A stretch of DNA of 64,000 nt, from assembly GCF_000007665.1 (NCBI RefSeq), contig NC_006087.1, positions 434,001 through 498,000 of the forward strand. The letters are read 5' to 3'. A program made the position numbers and the translations under genes. Positions within the stretch are counted from its first letter, which is position 1. Every line of letters starts with the position of its first letter. This document shows positions 19,061 to 26,866 of this stretch, piece after piece. Below the pieces are notes generated by a model, which was given only the letters and a program-made list of their open reading frames with translations, made no database searches and had not been told where the DNA came from. Source of the stretch: Leifsonia xyli subsp. xyli str. CTCB07 (GTDB taxonomy: Bacteria; Actinomycetota; Actinomycetes; Actinomycetales; Microbacteriaceae).

Positions 19061-19504
19061 TCACTTGGCCGGGCAGAACGAGGGCAGCTGGCCGGCTGCG
19101 GCGCCGGCGGGGCACGGGTCGAACGTGAAGATCACGAGCGTTCCCAGAACGATCAGCACGACGACCGCGGCCGCGATGGCCCCCTTGAGGATGCGGTTGA
19201 GCGTCGCATTGGCGGTGTAGTCGTTGACCAGGGTCCGCATCCCGTTGCCGCCGTGGATGAGGGCCAGCCACAGCATCAGCAGGTCCCAGACCTGCCAGAA
19301 CGGGGTGGCGTACTTGCCGGCGACGAAGGCGAAGTCGATCTGCTTCACGCCGTCGCCGAGGACGAGGTTGATCAGCAGGTGGCCGAAGATGAGGACGACC
19401 AGGACCACGCCGGAGGCGCGCATGTAGACCCAGCCCCACTTCTCCCAGTTGTCGCCTTTGCGGGCGGGGCGGGCCGGCGTGCGCGGCGTCTCGATGGTCG
19501 TCAC
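19061..19504 (-). CDS. sdhD: Succinate dehydrogenase hydrophobic membrane anchor subunit
   Basis: A 147-residue membrane subunit with three helices ([20 protein letters not shown], a second around [19 protein letters not shown], and a third around [18 protein letters not shown]). The conserved [20 protein letters not shown] and [14 protein letters not shown] are shared with actinobacterial SdhD. It helps bind heme b and quinone. The GTG start follows the sdhC stop by one base. Confidence 0.9.
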   Translation of the reverse strand: MTTIETPRTPARPARKGDNWEKWGWVYMRASGVVLVVLIFGHLLINLVLGDGVKQIDFAFVAGKYATPFWQVWDLLMLWLALIHGGNGMRTLVNDYTANATLNRILKGAIAAAVVVLIVLGTLVIFTFDPCPAGAAAGQLPSFCPAK

Positions 19505-19505
19505 G

Positions 19506-19922
19506 TCACTTCACCTCCGAGAAGATGTGGGTCAGCTGCACCGGCACGAAACCGGCCATCAGGATGACCCACAGGGCGATGACGGTCCAGAACATGGCCT
19601 TCTGGTACGTGACGCCTTTGCTCCAGAAGTCGATCAGGATGATGCGCAGGCCGTTCAAGGCGTGGAACACGATGGCCGCGACGAGGGCGATCTCGCCGAG
19701 TCCCATGATCGGGTTCTTGTAGGTGCCGATGACCGCGTTGTACGCCTCCGGGCTGACCCGGATGAGCGAGGTGTCCAGGATGTGGACGAGAAGGAAGAAG
19801 AAGATCGCGACGCCGGTGATGCGGTGAAGGACCCACGACCACATCCCTTCGCGGCCGCGGTACAGAGTTCCCCCGGGCCGGTTCTTTGTCGGTCGCAGGG
19901 TCCCTGCCGCTTGCTTTGGCAC
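19506..19922 (-). CDS. sdhC: Succinate dehydrogenase cytochrome b556 subunit
   Basis: A 138-residue membrane subunit with three helices. The SdhC signature RGREGMWSWVLHRITGVAIF and HILDTSLIRVSPEAYN with a heme-ligand His are visible, and FHALNGLRIILIDF follows. GTG 19922 is preferred because GGGAGGG lies seven bases upstream; TTG 19928 would be too close to it. It opens the sdhCDAB operon. A TCTCGA-CA-TCGAGA palindrome lies about 105 bases upstream. Confidence 0.9.
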   Translation of the reverse strand: MPKQAAGTLRPTKNRPGGTLYRGREGMWSWVLHRITGVAIFFFLLVHILDTSLIRVSPEAYNAVIGTYKNPIMGLGEIALVAAIVFHALNGLRIILIDFWSKGVTYQKAMFWTVIALWVILMAGFVPVQLTHIFSEVK

Positions 19923-20027
19923 GAACAACCCTCCCTGGGGTGCATGTCGCTGACGGAAGGCGCGAATAGCGCGTCCTCCATCCTATGCTGCGCGGGCTTC
20001 CCACGCCTCTTAGGGTGTCCTCAGCTC

Positions 20028-20041
20028 TCTCGACATCGAGA
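20028..20041. promoter_or_regulatory. Palindrome upstream of sdhC (possible operator)
   Basis: TCTCGACATCGAGA has two perfect 6-bp arms around CA. It lies between divergent sdhC and the small gene at 20092, upstream of both. It looks like the binding site of a dimeric regulator and recalls MarR-type (TamR-like) sites near TCA-cycle genes in streptomycetes; that comparison is from memory. Confidence 0.45.
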
Positions 20042-20056
20042 TAAGTGGGCGACCGG

Positions 20057-20084
20057 TTGACGCGGATTCGCGACGGCGTACCGT
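20057..20084 (+). promoter_or_regulatory. Promoter TTGACG-16-TACCGT for a leaderless gene
   Basis: A good -35 (TTGACG, 20057-20062) and -10 (TACCGT, 20079-20084) are separated by 16 bases. The GTG start lies seven bases after the -10, so the mRNA should begin at its start codon. Confidence 0.7.
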
Positions 20085-20091
20085 CCGGGCT

Positions 20092-20316
20092 GTGACACAG
20101 GACGAACCCGTCATGGACGGGAGCACGGAGGCCGCCGACAGCGCGAAAATGGCCGGCATTGTGGAGCAGGTGCGCGCCGATCTGCACCTGCTGCCGCTCG
20201 AAGGCAGCGAGAAGCTGCTGCGCGAGCGCTTCGGCCAGGCCGGTCTCGCGGTGGACGACGCGGAGATCGGCCGGATCGCGCGCGAGGTGCAAAGCGGCCC
20301 CTCGGCGGTGGGCTGA
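20092..20316 (+). CDS. Small hypothetical protein
   Basis: A 74-residue acidic protein, mostly predicted helix: KMAGIVEQVRADLHLLPLEG and KLLRERFGQAGLAVDDAEIG. No membrane segment or cofactor motif is visible. It has a well-formed promoter and a leaderless GTG start, which argues that it is real. It is divergent from sdhCDAB and convergent with manC. Function unknown. Confidence 0.65.
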   Translation: MTQDEPVMDGSTEAADSAKMAGIVEQVRADLHLLPLEGSEKLLRERFGQAGLAVDDAEIGRIAREVQSGPSAVG

Positions 20317-20350
20317 GCCTCAACAGGCTGCGCTGAGAAGTGGGCCTGCG

Positions 20351-21469
20351 CTACAGCACGTCTGTCGAGCCGGTCAGCTTGAGCGCGTCCACGACCGCCT
20401 TCACCCGCTGTGCGTTCTCGCTCGTCGTCACGAGAAGGGCGTCGGGGGTGTCCACGACGACGATGTCTTTCACACCGATAAGGCTTATGACGCGCTTCGA
20501 CTGGCTCACGACGATGCCGCTGGACGCATCGGAGAGCACCCGGGCGTCTTCCCCGAGGATGGCGAGATCCGATTTGCGCCCGCCCGAGTTCAGCTTCGCC
20601 AGCGAGGCGAAGTCGCCCACATCGTCCCAGTCGAAGGAGCCCGGGATCACCGCGAGCCGGCCGCCGGCTGCGGCGGGCTCTGCCACCGAGTAATCGATGG
20701 CGATCTTCTCAAGCGCCGGCCAGATCCGGTCGACGGCCGGCCCGCGGGTGGCCGGGTTGTCCCAGGCGGCGGCGAGCTCCTGAAGCCCGGCGAGGAGCTG
20801 CGGGCGGGAGCGGCCGATCTCCTCCAGCAGGCGGCTGGCGCGGGCGATGAACATCCCCGCGTTCCACAGATGCCGGCCGCCGGCGAGGTAGCGCTCGGCG
20901 GTGGCGTGGTCGGGCTTCTCGACGAAGGAGTCGACCGTCAGCGCGCTCGGGGCGCCAGGGACGGCGAGGGCGGCGCCGGTCTGGATGTAGCCGAAGCCGA
21001 CGGCCGCCTCGGTCGGTTTGATGCCGATCGTGGCGATGTGGCCGGCATCGGCGGCGGCGGCGGCTTCGCGCACGGCGGCGGCGAAGAGCGGTTCGTTCTG
21101 GATCACGTGATCGGCCGCGAACGAGCCGACGATGACACCGGGCTCCCGTTGTTCGAGGATCGCAGCGGCCAGCCCGATCGCGGCCGTCGAGTCCCGCGGC
21201 TCCGACTCCAGGACGATGTTCGGATCAGTGAGAGCGGGCAGCTGCGCCTCCACCGCGGCCCGGTGCGCCCGCCCGGTGACGACCATGATCCGCTGCTCGC
21301 CCGCGAGTGGGGCCAGTCTGTCCCAGGTGTCCCGCAGCAGGGTCTGACCCGATCCGGTCAGATCGTGCAGGAACTTCGGAGCGTCGGCCCGGGAGAGCGG
21401 CCACAGCCGGGAGCCGATGCCGCCCGCGGGGATGACGCCGTAGAAGCGGTCGAGGGGGGATGTCGTCAT
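20351..21469 (-). CDS. manC: Mannose-1-phosphate guanylyltransferase
   Basis: A 372-residue nucleotidyltransferase making GDP-mannose from mannose 1-phosphate and GTP. The pyrophosphorylase signature VIPAGGIGSRLWPLSRADAPK (shown to its Lys) is at about 11-31, followed by GSFAADHVI and SFVEKPD. ATG 21469 fits the family N-terminus; a TATTCT -10-like box lies five bases upstream. Its product is the donor for the neighbouring GT4 mannosyltransferase, which runs divergently. Confidence 0.93.
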   Translation of the reverse strand: MTTSPLDRFYGVIPAGGIGSRLWPLSRADAPKFLHDLTGSGQTLLRDTWDRLAPLAGEQRIMVVTGRAHRAAVEAQLPALTDPNIVLESEPRDSTAAIGLAAAILEQREPGVIVGSFAADHVIQNEPLFAAAVREAAAAADAGHIATIGIKPTEAAVGFGYIQTGAALAVPGAPSALTVDSFVEKPDHATAERYLAGGRHLWNAGMFIARASRLLEEIGRSRPQLLAGLQELAAAWDNPATRGPAVDRIWPALEKIAIDYSVAEPAAAGGRLAVIPGSFDWDDVGDFASLAKLNSGGRKSDLAILGEDARVLSDASSGIVVSQSKRVISLIGVKDIVVVDTPDALLVTTSENAQRVKAVVDALKLTGSTDVL

Positions 21470-21543
21470 GGCGAAAGAATACCGAGCGGCCCTGGACACC
21501 TGCCGTTCACGGGCAGGAAACCTGCGCGGCGCACACTGGCGGC

Positions 21544-23223
21544 ATGCGCGTGGCCATCGTCAGCGAGAGTTTCCTCCCCACGGTGAACGGGGTCACGACG
21601 AGCGTCCTGCGGGTGTTCGACGAACTGGCCGCGCGCGGGCACGAGGCGATCGTGATCTGCCCGGACGCGGGCGCGCCGGCGGAATACGCCGGCTTCCGCA
21701 TCCACCAGGTGCCCTCGGTCGCTTACCGGCAGTTTCCGGTGGGGCTGCCGAGCCCGCAGATGCAGCGCATCCTGGCCCGGTTCGCGCCCGATGTCCTGTA
21801 CGCGGCGTCGCCGTTCTTCCTGGGCGCCCAGGCGATCGCGGCGGCCAACCGGCTGGGGGTGCCGTCGGTCGCGGTCTATCAGACGGATGTCGCCGGTTTC
21901 GCGCGGCGCAACGGCTTCGGGATGACATCGGCCATCGCCTGGAAGTACGTCGGCTGGGTCCACGAGGGCGCCGATGTGACCCTCGCGCCCTCCGCCGCCT
22001 CCGAGTACGACCTGAGGACGGCGGGAGTGAAGCGGCTGGGGCGCTGGGGCCTCGGGGTCGACCTGGAGCGCTACCACCCGAACAATCGCACCGCCCGCGC
22101 GGCCGTCGAACTGCGCGAGCGGCTGTCTCCGCACGGTGAGACGGTCGTGGGCTATGTCGGGCGGGTCGCCCCGGAGAAGCAGGTGGAGCGCCTGGCCTCG
22201 TTGCGCGGCCTGCCGGGCGTGTCGGTGGCGATCGTGGGCGATGGGCCGTCGCTCCCGGCTGTCTTCGGCGAGCTGAGCGGGATGGAGGTCGCTTGGCTCG
22301 GGCGGCTCAGCGGCGCCGAGCTCGCGGCGGCGTACGCGGCGTTCGATGTCTTCGTCCACACCGGCTCCGAGGAGACGTTCGGCCAGACTGTGCAGGAGGC
22401 GCACGCTTCCGGGCTCCCCGTCGTCGCGCCGTGGGCGGGCGGGCCGATCGACCTCGTCTATCACGGTGTGGACGGGCTGCTGTTCCCGCAGGCCGATGAC
22501 AGAGCGCTGCGCGCGGCCGTCGCCATGCTGGTCCGGGACGCGCCGCTGCGGCTCCGGATGGGGGAGGCGGGACGGCGGGCTGTGCTCGGGCGCGGCTGGG
22601 ATGTGCTCGTCGCCGAATTGATCGGGTACTACGAACACGTCATCGCGAACGCATGCACAGCGACCGCGCAGGAAAGCGGGCAGCGCATCCGCAGACAGCG
22701 CGCGTACAGTTGTGGCCCAGCGCCCCCGGGCGACCAGCGGCCTCCGACTGTCTGCACCCGCACCTGGAGCGAACGATGGCGAACCCGAACCGACGCGGCA
22801 TCCCGATGCCCTTCACGTCCCGGTCGCGTCGCGGCGACCCTCTCCGCTCGCCGTCGCCGTCCCCTGTCGAGCGCTCGCCCGCGCAGCGTTCCAGCATGGT
22901 CGACAGCGCGATCTACGCGGACGGCGTGCGCGTCGCATCGCCGCAGACCCTGGCCGAGATCTACCGCGCGCTCGACCACACACCGGGCGGGGTCGCCTGG
23001 ATCGGCCTCTACCGGCCGAGCGAGCAGGAGCTCATGTCGCTCGCGGAGGAGTTCAACCTCCACCCGCTCGCGATCGAAGACGCGATCGTCGCGCATCAGC
23101 GGCCGAAGCTGGAACGCTACGACACGGTGCTCTTCGTCGTGCTCAAGGCGGCTAACTATCTGGATGTCCCCGAGCAGGTCGACTTCGGCGAGCTGCATCT
23201 CTTCGTCGGGCCGAACTTCGTGA
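21544..23223 (+). CDS. GT4 mannosyltransferase (MgtA/PimB-like), natural stop lost
   Basis: The family domain covers about residues 1-370: MRVAIVSESFLPTVNGVTTS at the start, FYQTD-type YQTDVAGFARR, GYVGRVAPEKQVERLASLRG, SGAELAAAYAAFDVFVHTGS, ETFGQTVQEAHASGLPVV and a final helix ending YYEHVI. This is a GDP-mannose-using GT-B enzyme of the kind that builds mannosylated glycolipids. The expected stop, near 22660, is absent. The frame runs on for about 185 low-complexity residues across the start of corA in another frame. That tail is almost certainly not native, so a base near the 3' end has probably been lost. The catalytic domain looks whole. Confidence 0.8.
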   Translation: MRVAIVSESFLPTVNGVTTSVLRVFDELAARGHEAIVICPDAGAPAEYAGFRIHQVPSVAYRQFPVGLPSPQMQRILARFAPDVLYAASPFFLGAQAIAAANRLGVPSVAVYQTDVAGFARRNGFGMTSAIAWKYVGWVHEGADVTLAPSAASEYDLRTAGVKRLGRWGLGVDLERYHPNNRTARAAVELRERLSPHGETVVGYVGRVAPEKQVERLASLRGLPGVSVAIVGDGPSLPAVFGELSGMEVAWLGRLSGAELAAAYAAFDVFVHTGSEETFGQTVQEAHASGLPVVAPWAGGPIDLVYHGVDGLLFPQADDRALRAAVAMLVRDAPLRLRMGEAGRRAVLGRGWDVLVAELIGYYEHVIANACTATAQESGQRIRRQRAYSCGPAPPGDQRPPTVCTRTWSERWRTRTDAASRCPSRPGRVAATLSARRRRPLSSARPRSVPAWSTARSTRTACASHRRRPWPRSTARSTTHRAGSPGSASTGRASRSSCRSRRSSTSTRSRSKTRSSRISGRSWNATTRCSSSCSRRLTIWMSPSRSTSASCISSSGRTS

Positions 23224-23908
23224 TCACCGTCCGCCACAGCGAGTCGCCCGACCTCTTCACCGTGCGGCAGCGGATGGAGCGTGAGCGCGACCTGCTCGCC
23301 CTCGGTCCGCAGGTCGTCCTGTACGCCATCATCGACGCTGTCGTGGACGCTTACAGCCCCGTCGTCGCGGGCCTTGCCAACGACATCGACGAGATCGAGA
23401 CGCAGGTGTTCGGCGGGGACGCCCTGGTCTCCCGGCGCATCTACGAACTCTCGCGCGAGGTCATCGACTTCCAGCGCGCGACGCACCCCCTCTTCGCCGT
23501 CATGGTGGCGCTCGAACGCGGCTCCTCGAAATACGGCGTGACCCAGGAACTCGAACGCCGCCTGCGTGATGTCGCCGACCACCTCACCCAGGTGAACGAG
23601 TGCGTCGACGGCTTCCGCTACCTGCTGCGTGACATCCTGACGGTGAACTCGACCCTCGTCTCCGAGCGCCAGAACGAGGAGATGACCCGCCTCGCGCACT
23701 ACAGCCGCCGCCAGGGCGAAGAGGTCAAGAAGATCTCCTCGTGGGCGGCCATCCTGTTCGCGCCCTCTCTCATCGTGGGTGTCTACGGGATGAACTTCAC
23801 CCATATGCCGGAGCTGGAAGGCCGCTGGGCTATCCGATGGCGGTGCTCGCGATGCTGGGGCTGAGCACGCTGCTGTACGCGATCTTCAAGCGGCGCGGCT
23901 GGCTGTAG
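22776..23908 (+). pseudogene. corA: CorA-family magnesium/cobalt transporter with a C-terminal frameshift
   Basis: From ATG 22776 the cytoplasmic domain is intact (PEQVDFGELHLFVGPNFVIT, HPLAIEDAIVAHQRPKLERY). The first membrane helix with the selectivity motif YGMNFTHMPEL is also present. Just after it, at about 23818, the frame breaks: ELEGRWAIRW is read where ELEWPLGYPMAV is expected. The correct second helix (GLSTLLYAIFKRRGWL, stop 23906-23908) lies in another frame. One inserted T after GAA would restore it. As written, the product ends at 23864 without its second helix, so it should not form a channel. Confidence 0.85.
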
Positions 23909-24030
23909 GCGCAACCGCCTGCCGGGAGCGCGATCGCGAACGTCCTCCGGTCCCGTCGAAGGCGGCGGAATCGTGCCGGTTCGCGCGCATCGACGCCAGT
24001 GTGCTCAAATGAGTACATGCCAATCGGCGA

Positions 24031-24095
24031 GCGTTTGTAACGCTTGCATCAAGAAGCCGAACGTCCGAACGGTGCGGTTTGTTACATTCGGTAAC
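24031..24095 (+). promoter_or_regulatory. Two short palindromes upstream of the nucleoside-uptake operon
   Basis: AGCGTT-TGT-AACGCT (24031-24045) and GTTAC-ATTCG-GTAAC (24081-24095) lie within 130 bases of the lipoprotein start, in an otherwise gene-free leader. They could bind a repressor such as a LacI- or GntR-type nucleoside regulator, but no regulator gene is adjacent. Confidence 0.4.
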
Positions 24096-24159
24096 CTGCA
24101 TTGCATATCCTGGCCCGCTCTCAATCCTGCGCGGGTCCCTGCATCCTGGAGGAAAGACT

Positions 24160-25245
24160 TTGACCATCACAGCTCGTAAATCCGCGCTCACCGGTCTCGT
24201 CGCGGCCGGTGTCGTCGCGCTGCTCGCGGCCTGCGGCTCAGCGCCCAGCTCGTCAAACTCGGCCGGCGCGAACTCGGCCTCTCTGCCCTGTATCGTCTCC
24301 GACCAGGGCGGCTTCAACGACCGCTCGTTCAACCAGCTCGGACTGGAGGGCGTGCAGGAGGCCGCGAAGAAAATCGGCAGCTCCTACAAGCAGGTCCAGT
24401 CGAAGAGCGCCAACGACTATCTGCCCAACATCAAGGGCCTGATCCAGCAGGGGTGCAGCGTCATCGTAGCCTCTGGGTTCAACCTGGTCGCGCCGGTGAA
24501 GGAGGCCGCCGCCGCGAACCCCAAAGTGAACTTCGTCATGGTCGACGACGACAGCATCAAGGCCGACAACGTCAAGCCGGTCGTCTTCAACACCGACGAG
24601 GCCGGCTTCCTCGCCGGGTACGCGGCGGCGAGCTCCTCGAAGACCGGTGTCATCGGGACCTACGGCGGCCAGAAGCTCCCCTCGGTCACCATCTTCATGG
24701 ACGGCATTGCGGACGGCGTGAAGTACTACAACCAGCAGAAGGGCGCCGACAAGAAGGTCATCGGCTGGGATCTCGCGTCTCAGGACGGCCAGTTCGTCAA
24801 CAGCTTCGTGGACCTCAACACGTCGAAGACGATCGCCCAGACCATGCTCGGCCAGAACGCCGATGTGCTGGCCCCGATCGGAGGCCCGATCTACCAGGGC
24901 GCCGGCGCGGCGATCAAGGACTCCGGCAAGGATGTCACCCTGATCGGGAACGACGCCGATGTGTACCTCACCGACCAGAACGGCTTCAACAGCCTGTTCC
25001 TGACCTCGATCATGAAGAACATCAAGCCGACGGTCGCGACGGTTGTCGAGCAGGCCGCCTCCGGCAGCGCCTTCGACAGCTCGCCGTATGTCGGGACGCT
25101 GAAGAACAACGGCGTCGGCATCGCCCCATTCCACGATTTCGCCTCGAAGATCGCCCCCACCCTTAAGAGCGAGCTGGACAAGATCAAAGCCGGCATCGTC
25201 GACGGCTCGATCAAGGTCGAGTCGCCGTCGGCGTTCGCCCAGTAG
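24160..25245 (+). CDS. BMP-family (PnrA-like) nucleoside-binding lipoprotein
   Basis: A 361-residue ABC-transporter substrate-binding lipoprotein. The lipobox VVALLAACGS puts the lipidated Cys at 25. The mature part has the BMP-family pattern ISDQGGFNDRSFNQLG-like (VSDQGGFNDRSFNQLGLEGV), DDDSIKADNVK, TDEAGFLAGYAAA and GNDADVYL. Relatives bind purine and pyrimidine nucleosides. The start is TTG 24160, supported by TGGAGGAAAG six to eight bases upstream; it gives a short basic n-region, as expected. It is followed by a strong hairpin and then the ATPase and permease genes. Confidence 0.92.
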   Translation: MTITARKSALTGLVAAGVVALLAACGSAPSSSNSAGANSASLPCIVSDQGGFNDRSFNQLGLEGVQEAAKKIGSSYKQVQSKSANDYLPNIKGLIQQGCSVIVASGFNLVAPVKEAAAANPKVNFVMVDDDSIKADNVKPVVFNTDEAGFLAGYAAASSSKTGVIGTYGGQKLPSVTIFMDGIADGVKYYNQQKGADKKVIGWDLASQDGQFVNSFVDLNTSKTIAQTMLGQNADVLAPIGGPIYQGAGAAIKDSGKDVTLIGNDADVYLTDQNGFNSLFLTSIMKNIKPTVATVVEQAASGSAFDSSPYVGTLKNNGVGIAPFHDFASKIAPTLKSELDKIKAGIVDGSIKVESPSAFAQ

Positions 25246-25256
25246 ATCGCGCGACC

Positions 25257-25288
25257 GCGGGGAGGCCGGCCGGCGCCGGCCTCCCCGC
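25257..25288 (+). terminator. Hairpin after the lipoprotein gene
   Basis: GCGGGGAGGCCGG (25257-25269) pairs perfectly with CCGGCCTCCCCGC (25276-25288). Placed between the binding protein and the ATPase, it probably attenuates read-through so that the binding protein is made in excess. Confidence 0.7.
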
Positions 25289-25327
25289 CTCCGCCTCGAG
25301 CACCCAGCCCGAAACCCCAAGGTCCTC

Positions 25328-26866
25328 ATGAAACTCGAACTCCGCGGCATCACGAAGAGATTCGGCGCTCTGGTCGCGAACGACCGCATCGACCTGACGG
25401 TCGAACCCGGTGAGATCCACTGCCTGCTCGGCGAGAACGGCGCAGGCAAGTCGACCCTCATGAACGTCCTGTACGGCCTGTACCAGGCGGATGAGGGCGA
25501 GATCCTCCTCGACGGCGAGGTCCAGCGCTTCGACGGTCCCGGCGACGCCATGAAGGCCGGCATCGGGATGGTCCACCAGCATTTCATGCTCATTCCTGTC
25601 TTCACCGTCGCCGAGAACGTCATGCTCGGCCACGAGCAGACCCGGTTCGGCGGCCGTCTCGATCTCACGGCCGCTCGCGCGAAGGTGCGCGAGATCTCGG
25701 CGCGGTTCGGCTTCGATGTCGACCCGGACGCGCTGGTCGAGGAGCTGCCCGTTGGCGTCCAGCAGCGTGTGGAGATCGTCAAAGCGCTCTCGCGCGATGC
25801 CGGAGTGCTCGTGTTCGACGAACCGACGGCCGTTCTGACGCCGCAGGAGACCGACGAGCTCATGACGATCATGAAGCAGCTCGCCGCCAGCGGGACGGGC
25901 ATCGTCTTCATCACCCACAAGCTCCGTGAGGTTCGCGAGGTGGCGAGCCGCATCACCGTCATGCGGCTCGGCAAGGTGGTCGGCGAGGCCGACCCGGAGG
26001 CGTCCAACGCCGAGCTCGCCTCGCTCATGGTGGGCCGCAGCGTCGAGCTGAGCGTCCGGAAGGGCGAGCCGCAGCTCACGGGCGGTGTCCTCCGCGTGCG
26101 GGACCTCACCGTCCACGACTCCGCCGGGGCCGTCCTGGTGGACGCGCTGAACTTCGACGTCCGCGGCGGCGAGGTGCTCGCCATCGCCGGTGTCCAGGGC
26201 AACGGCCAGACGCAGCTGACCGAGGCGCTCCTCGGCTTGCAGAAGCGGGTGACCGGGTCGATCGAACTCGACGGCCGCGAGCTCCTCGGCCTCTCCGTGC
26301 GGAAGATCCTCGACTCCGGCGTCGGGTTCGTCCCGGAGGACCGCAACGTGGACGGCCTGGTCGCCGAGTTCTCCATCGCCGAGAATCTGATGCTCGACCG
26401 CTCCAGCGGCCCTCCCTTCGTCAAAGGAGCGAACCTCCAGCTCGCGTTCCGCGACACTTTCGCGGAGGAGAAGGTGCGCCAGTTCGATGTGCGCTCCCAG
26501 GGCATCGCGACCCGCGTTGGCAGGCTCTCCGGCGGCAACCAGCAGAAGGTCGTCCTCGCGCGCGAGCTGAGCCGCGAACTGCGCCTTTTCGTGGCCGCGC
26601 AGCCAACTCGCGGTCTGGATGTCGGCTCGATCGAGTTCGTCCACGAGAGGATCGTCGCGGCGCGCGACGCCGGTGTGCCGGTCATTGTCGTCTCCACGGA
26701 GCTGGACGAGATCATCGCTCTCGGCGACCGGGTCGCGGTCATGTACCGCGGCGGTGTCGTCGGCATCGTGCCCGCTACCACGTCCCGGGAGATCCTCGGC
26801 CTCATGATGGCCGGTGAGGTGCCACCGGCGGAGTGCCTCGTTGAGACAGAAGGAGCCTCCGCGTGA
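25328..26866 (+). CDS. Nucleoside ABC transporter, duplicated ATP-binding subunit
   Basis: A 512-residue protein with two ATPase domains, as in sugar and nucleoside importers (YufO/NupA type). The first domain has Walker A GENGAGKST (about 35-43), a signature-like VGVQQRVEI and Walker B GVLVFDEPT. The second starts near 240, has the degenerate A loop GVQGNGQTQL, SGGNQQKVVLARELS and an atypical Walker B (LFVAAQPTRGLDVG). The degenerate second site is usual in this family. It drives the two permeases that follow, overlapping the first by four bases. Confidence 0.93.
   Translation: MKLELRGITKRFGALVANDRIDLTVEPGEIHCLLGENGAGKSTLMNVLYGLYQADEGEILLDGEVQRFDGPGDAMKAGIGMVHQHFMLIPVFTVAENVMLGHEQTRFGGRLDLTAARAKVREISARFGFDVDPDALVEELPVGVQQRVEIVKALSRDAGVLVFDEPTAVLTPQETDELMTIMKQLAASGTGIVFITHKLREVREVASRITVMRLGKVVGEADPEASNAELASLMVGRSVELSVRKGEPQLTGGVLRVRDLTVHDSAGAVLVDALNFDVRGGEVLAIAGVQGNGQTQLTEALLGLQKRVTGSIELDGRELLGLSVRKILDSGVGFVPEDRNVDGLVAEFSIAENLMLDRSSGPPFVKGANLQLAFRDTFAEEKVRQFDVRSQGIATRVGRLSGGNQQKVVLARELSRELRLFVAAQPTRGLDVGSIEFVHERIVAARDAGVPVIVVSTELDEIIALGDRVAVMYRGGVVGIVPATTSREILGLMMAGEVPPAECLVETEGASA

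Noticed and set aside
17299..19128. Plus-strand frame of 609 codons opposite sdhA
   Set aside because: Val/Asp-rich shadow of SdhA.
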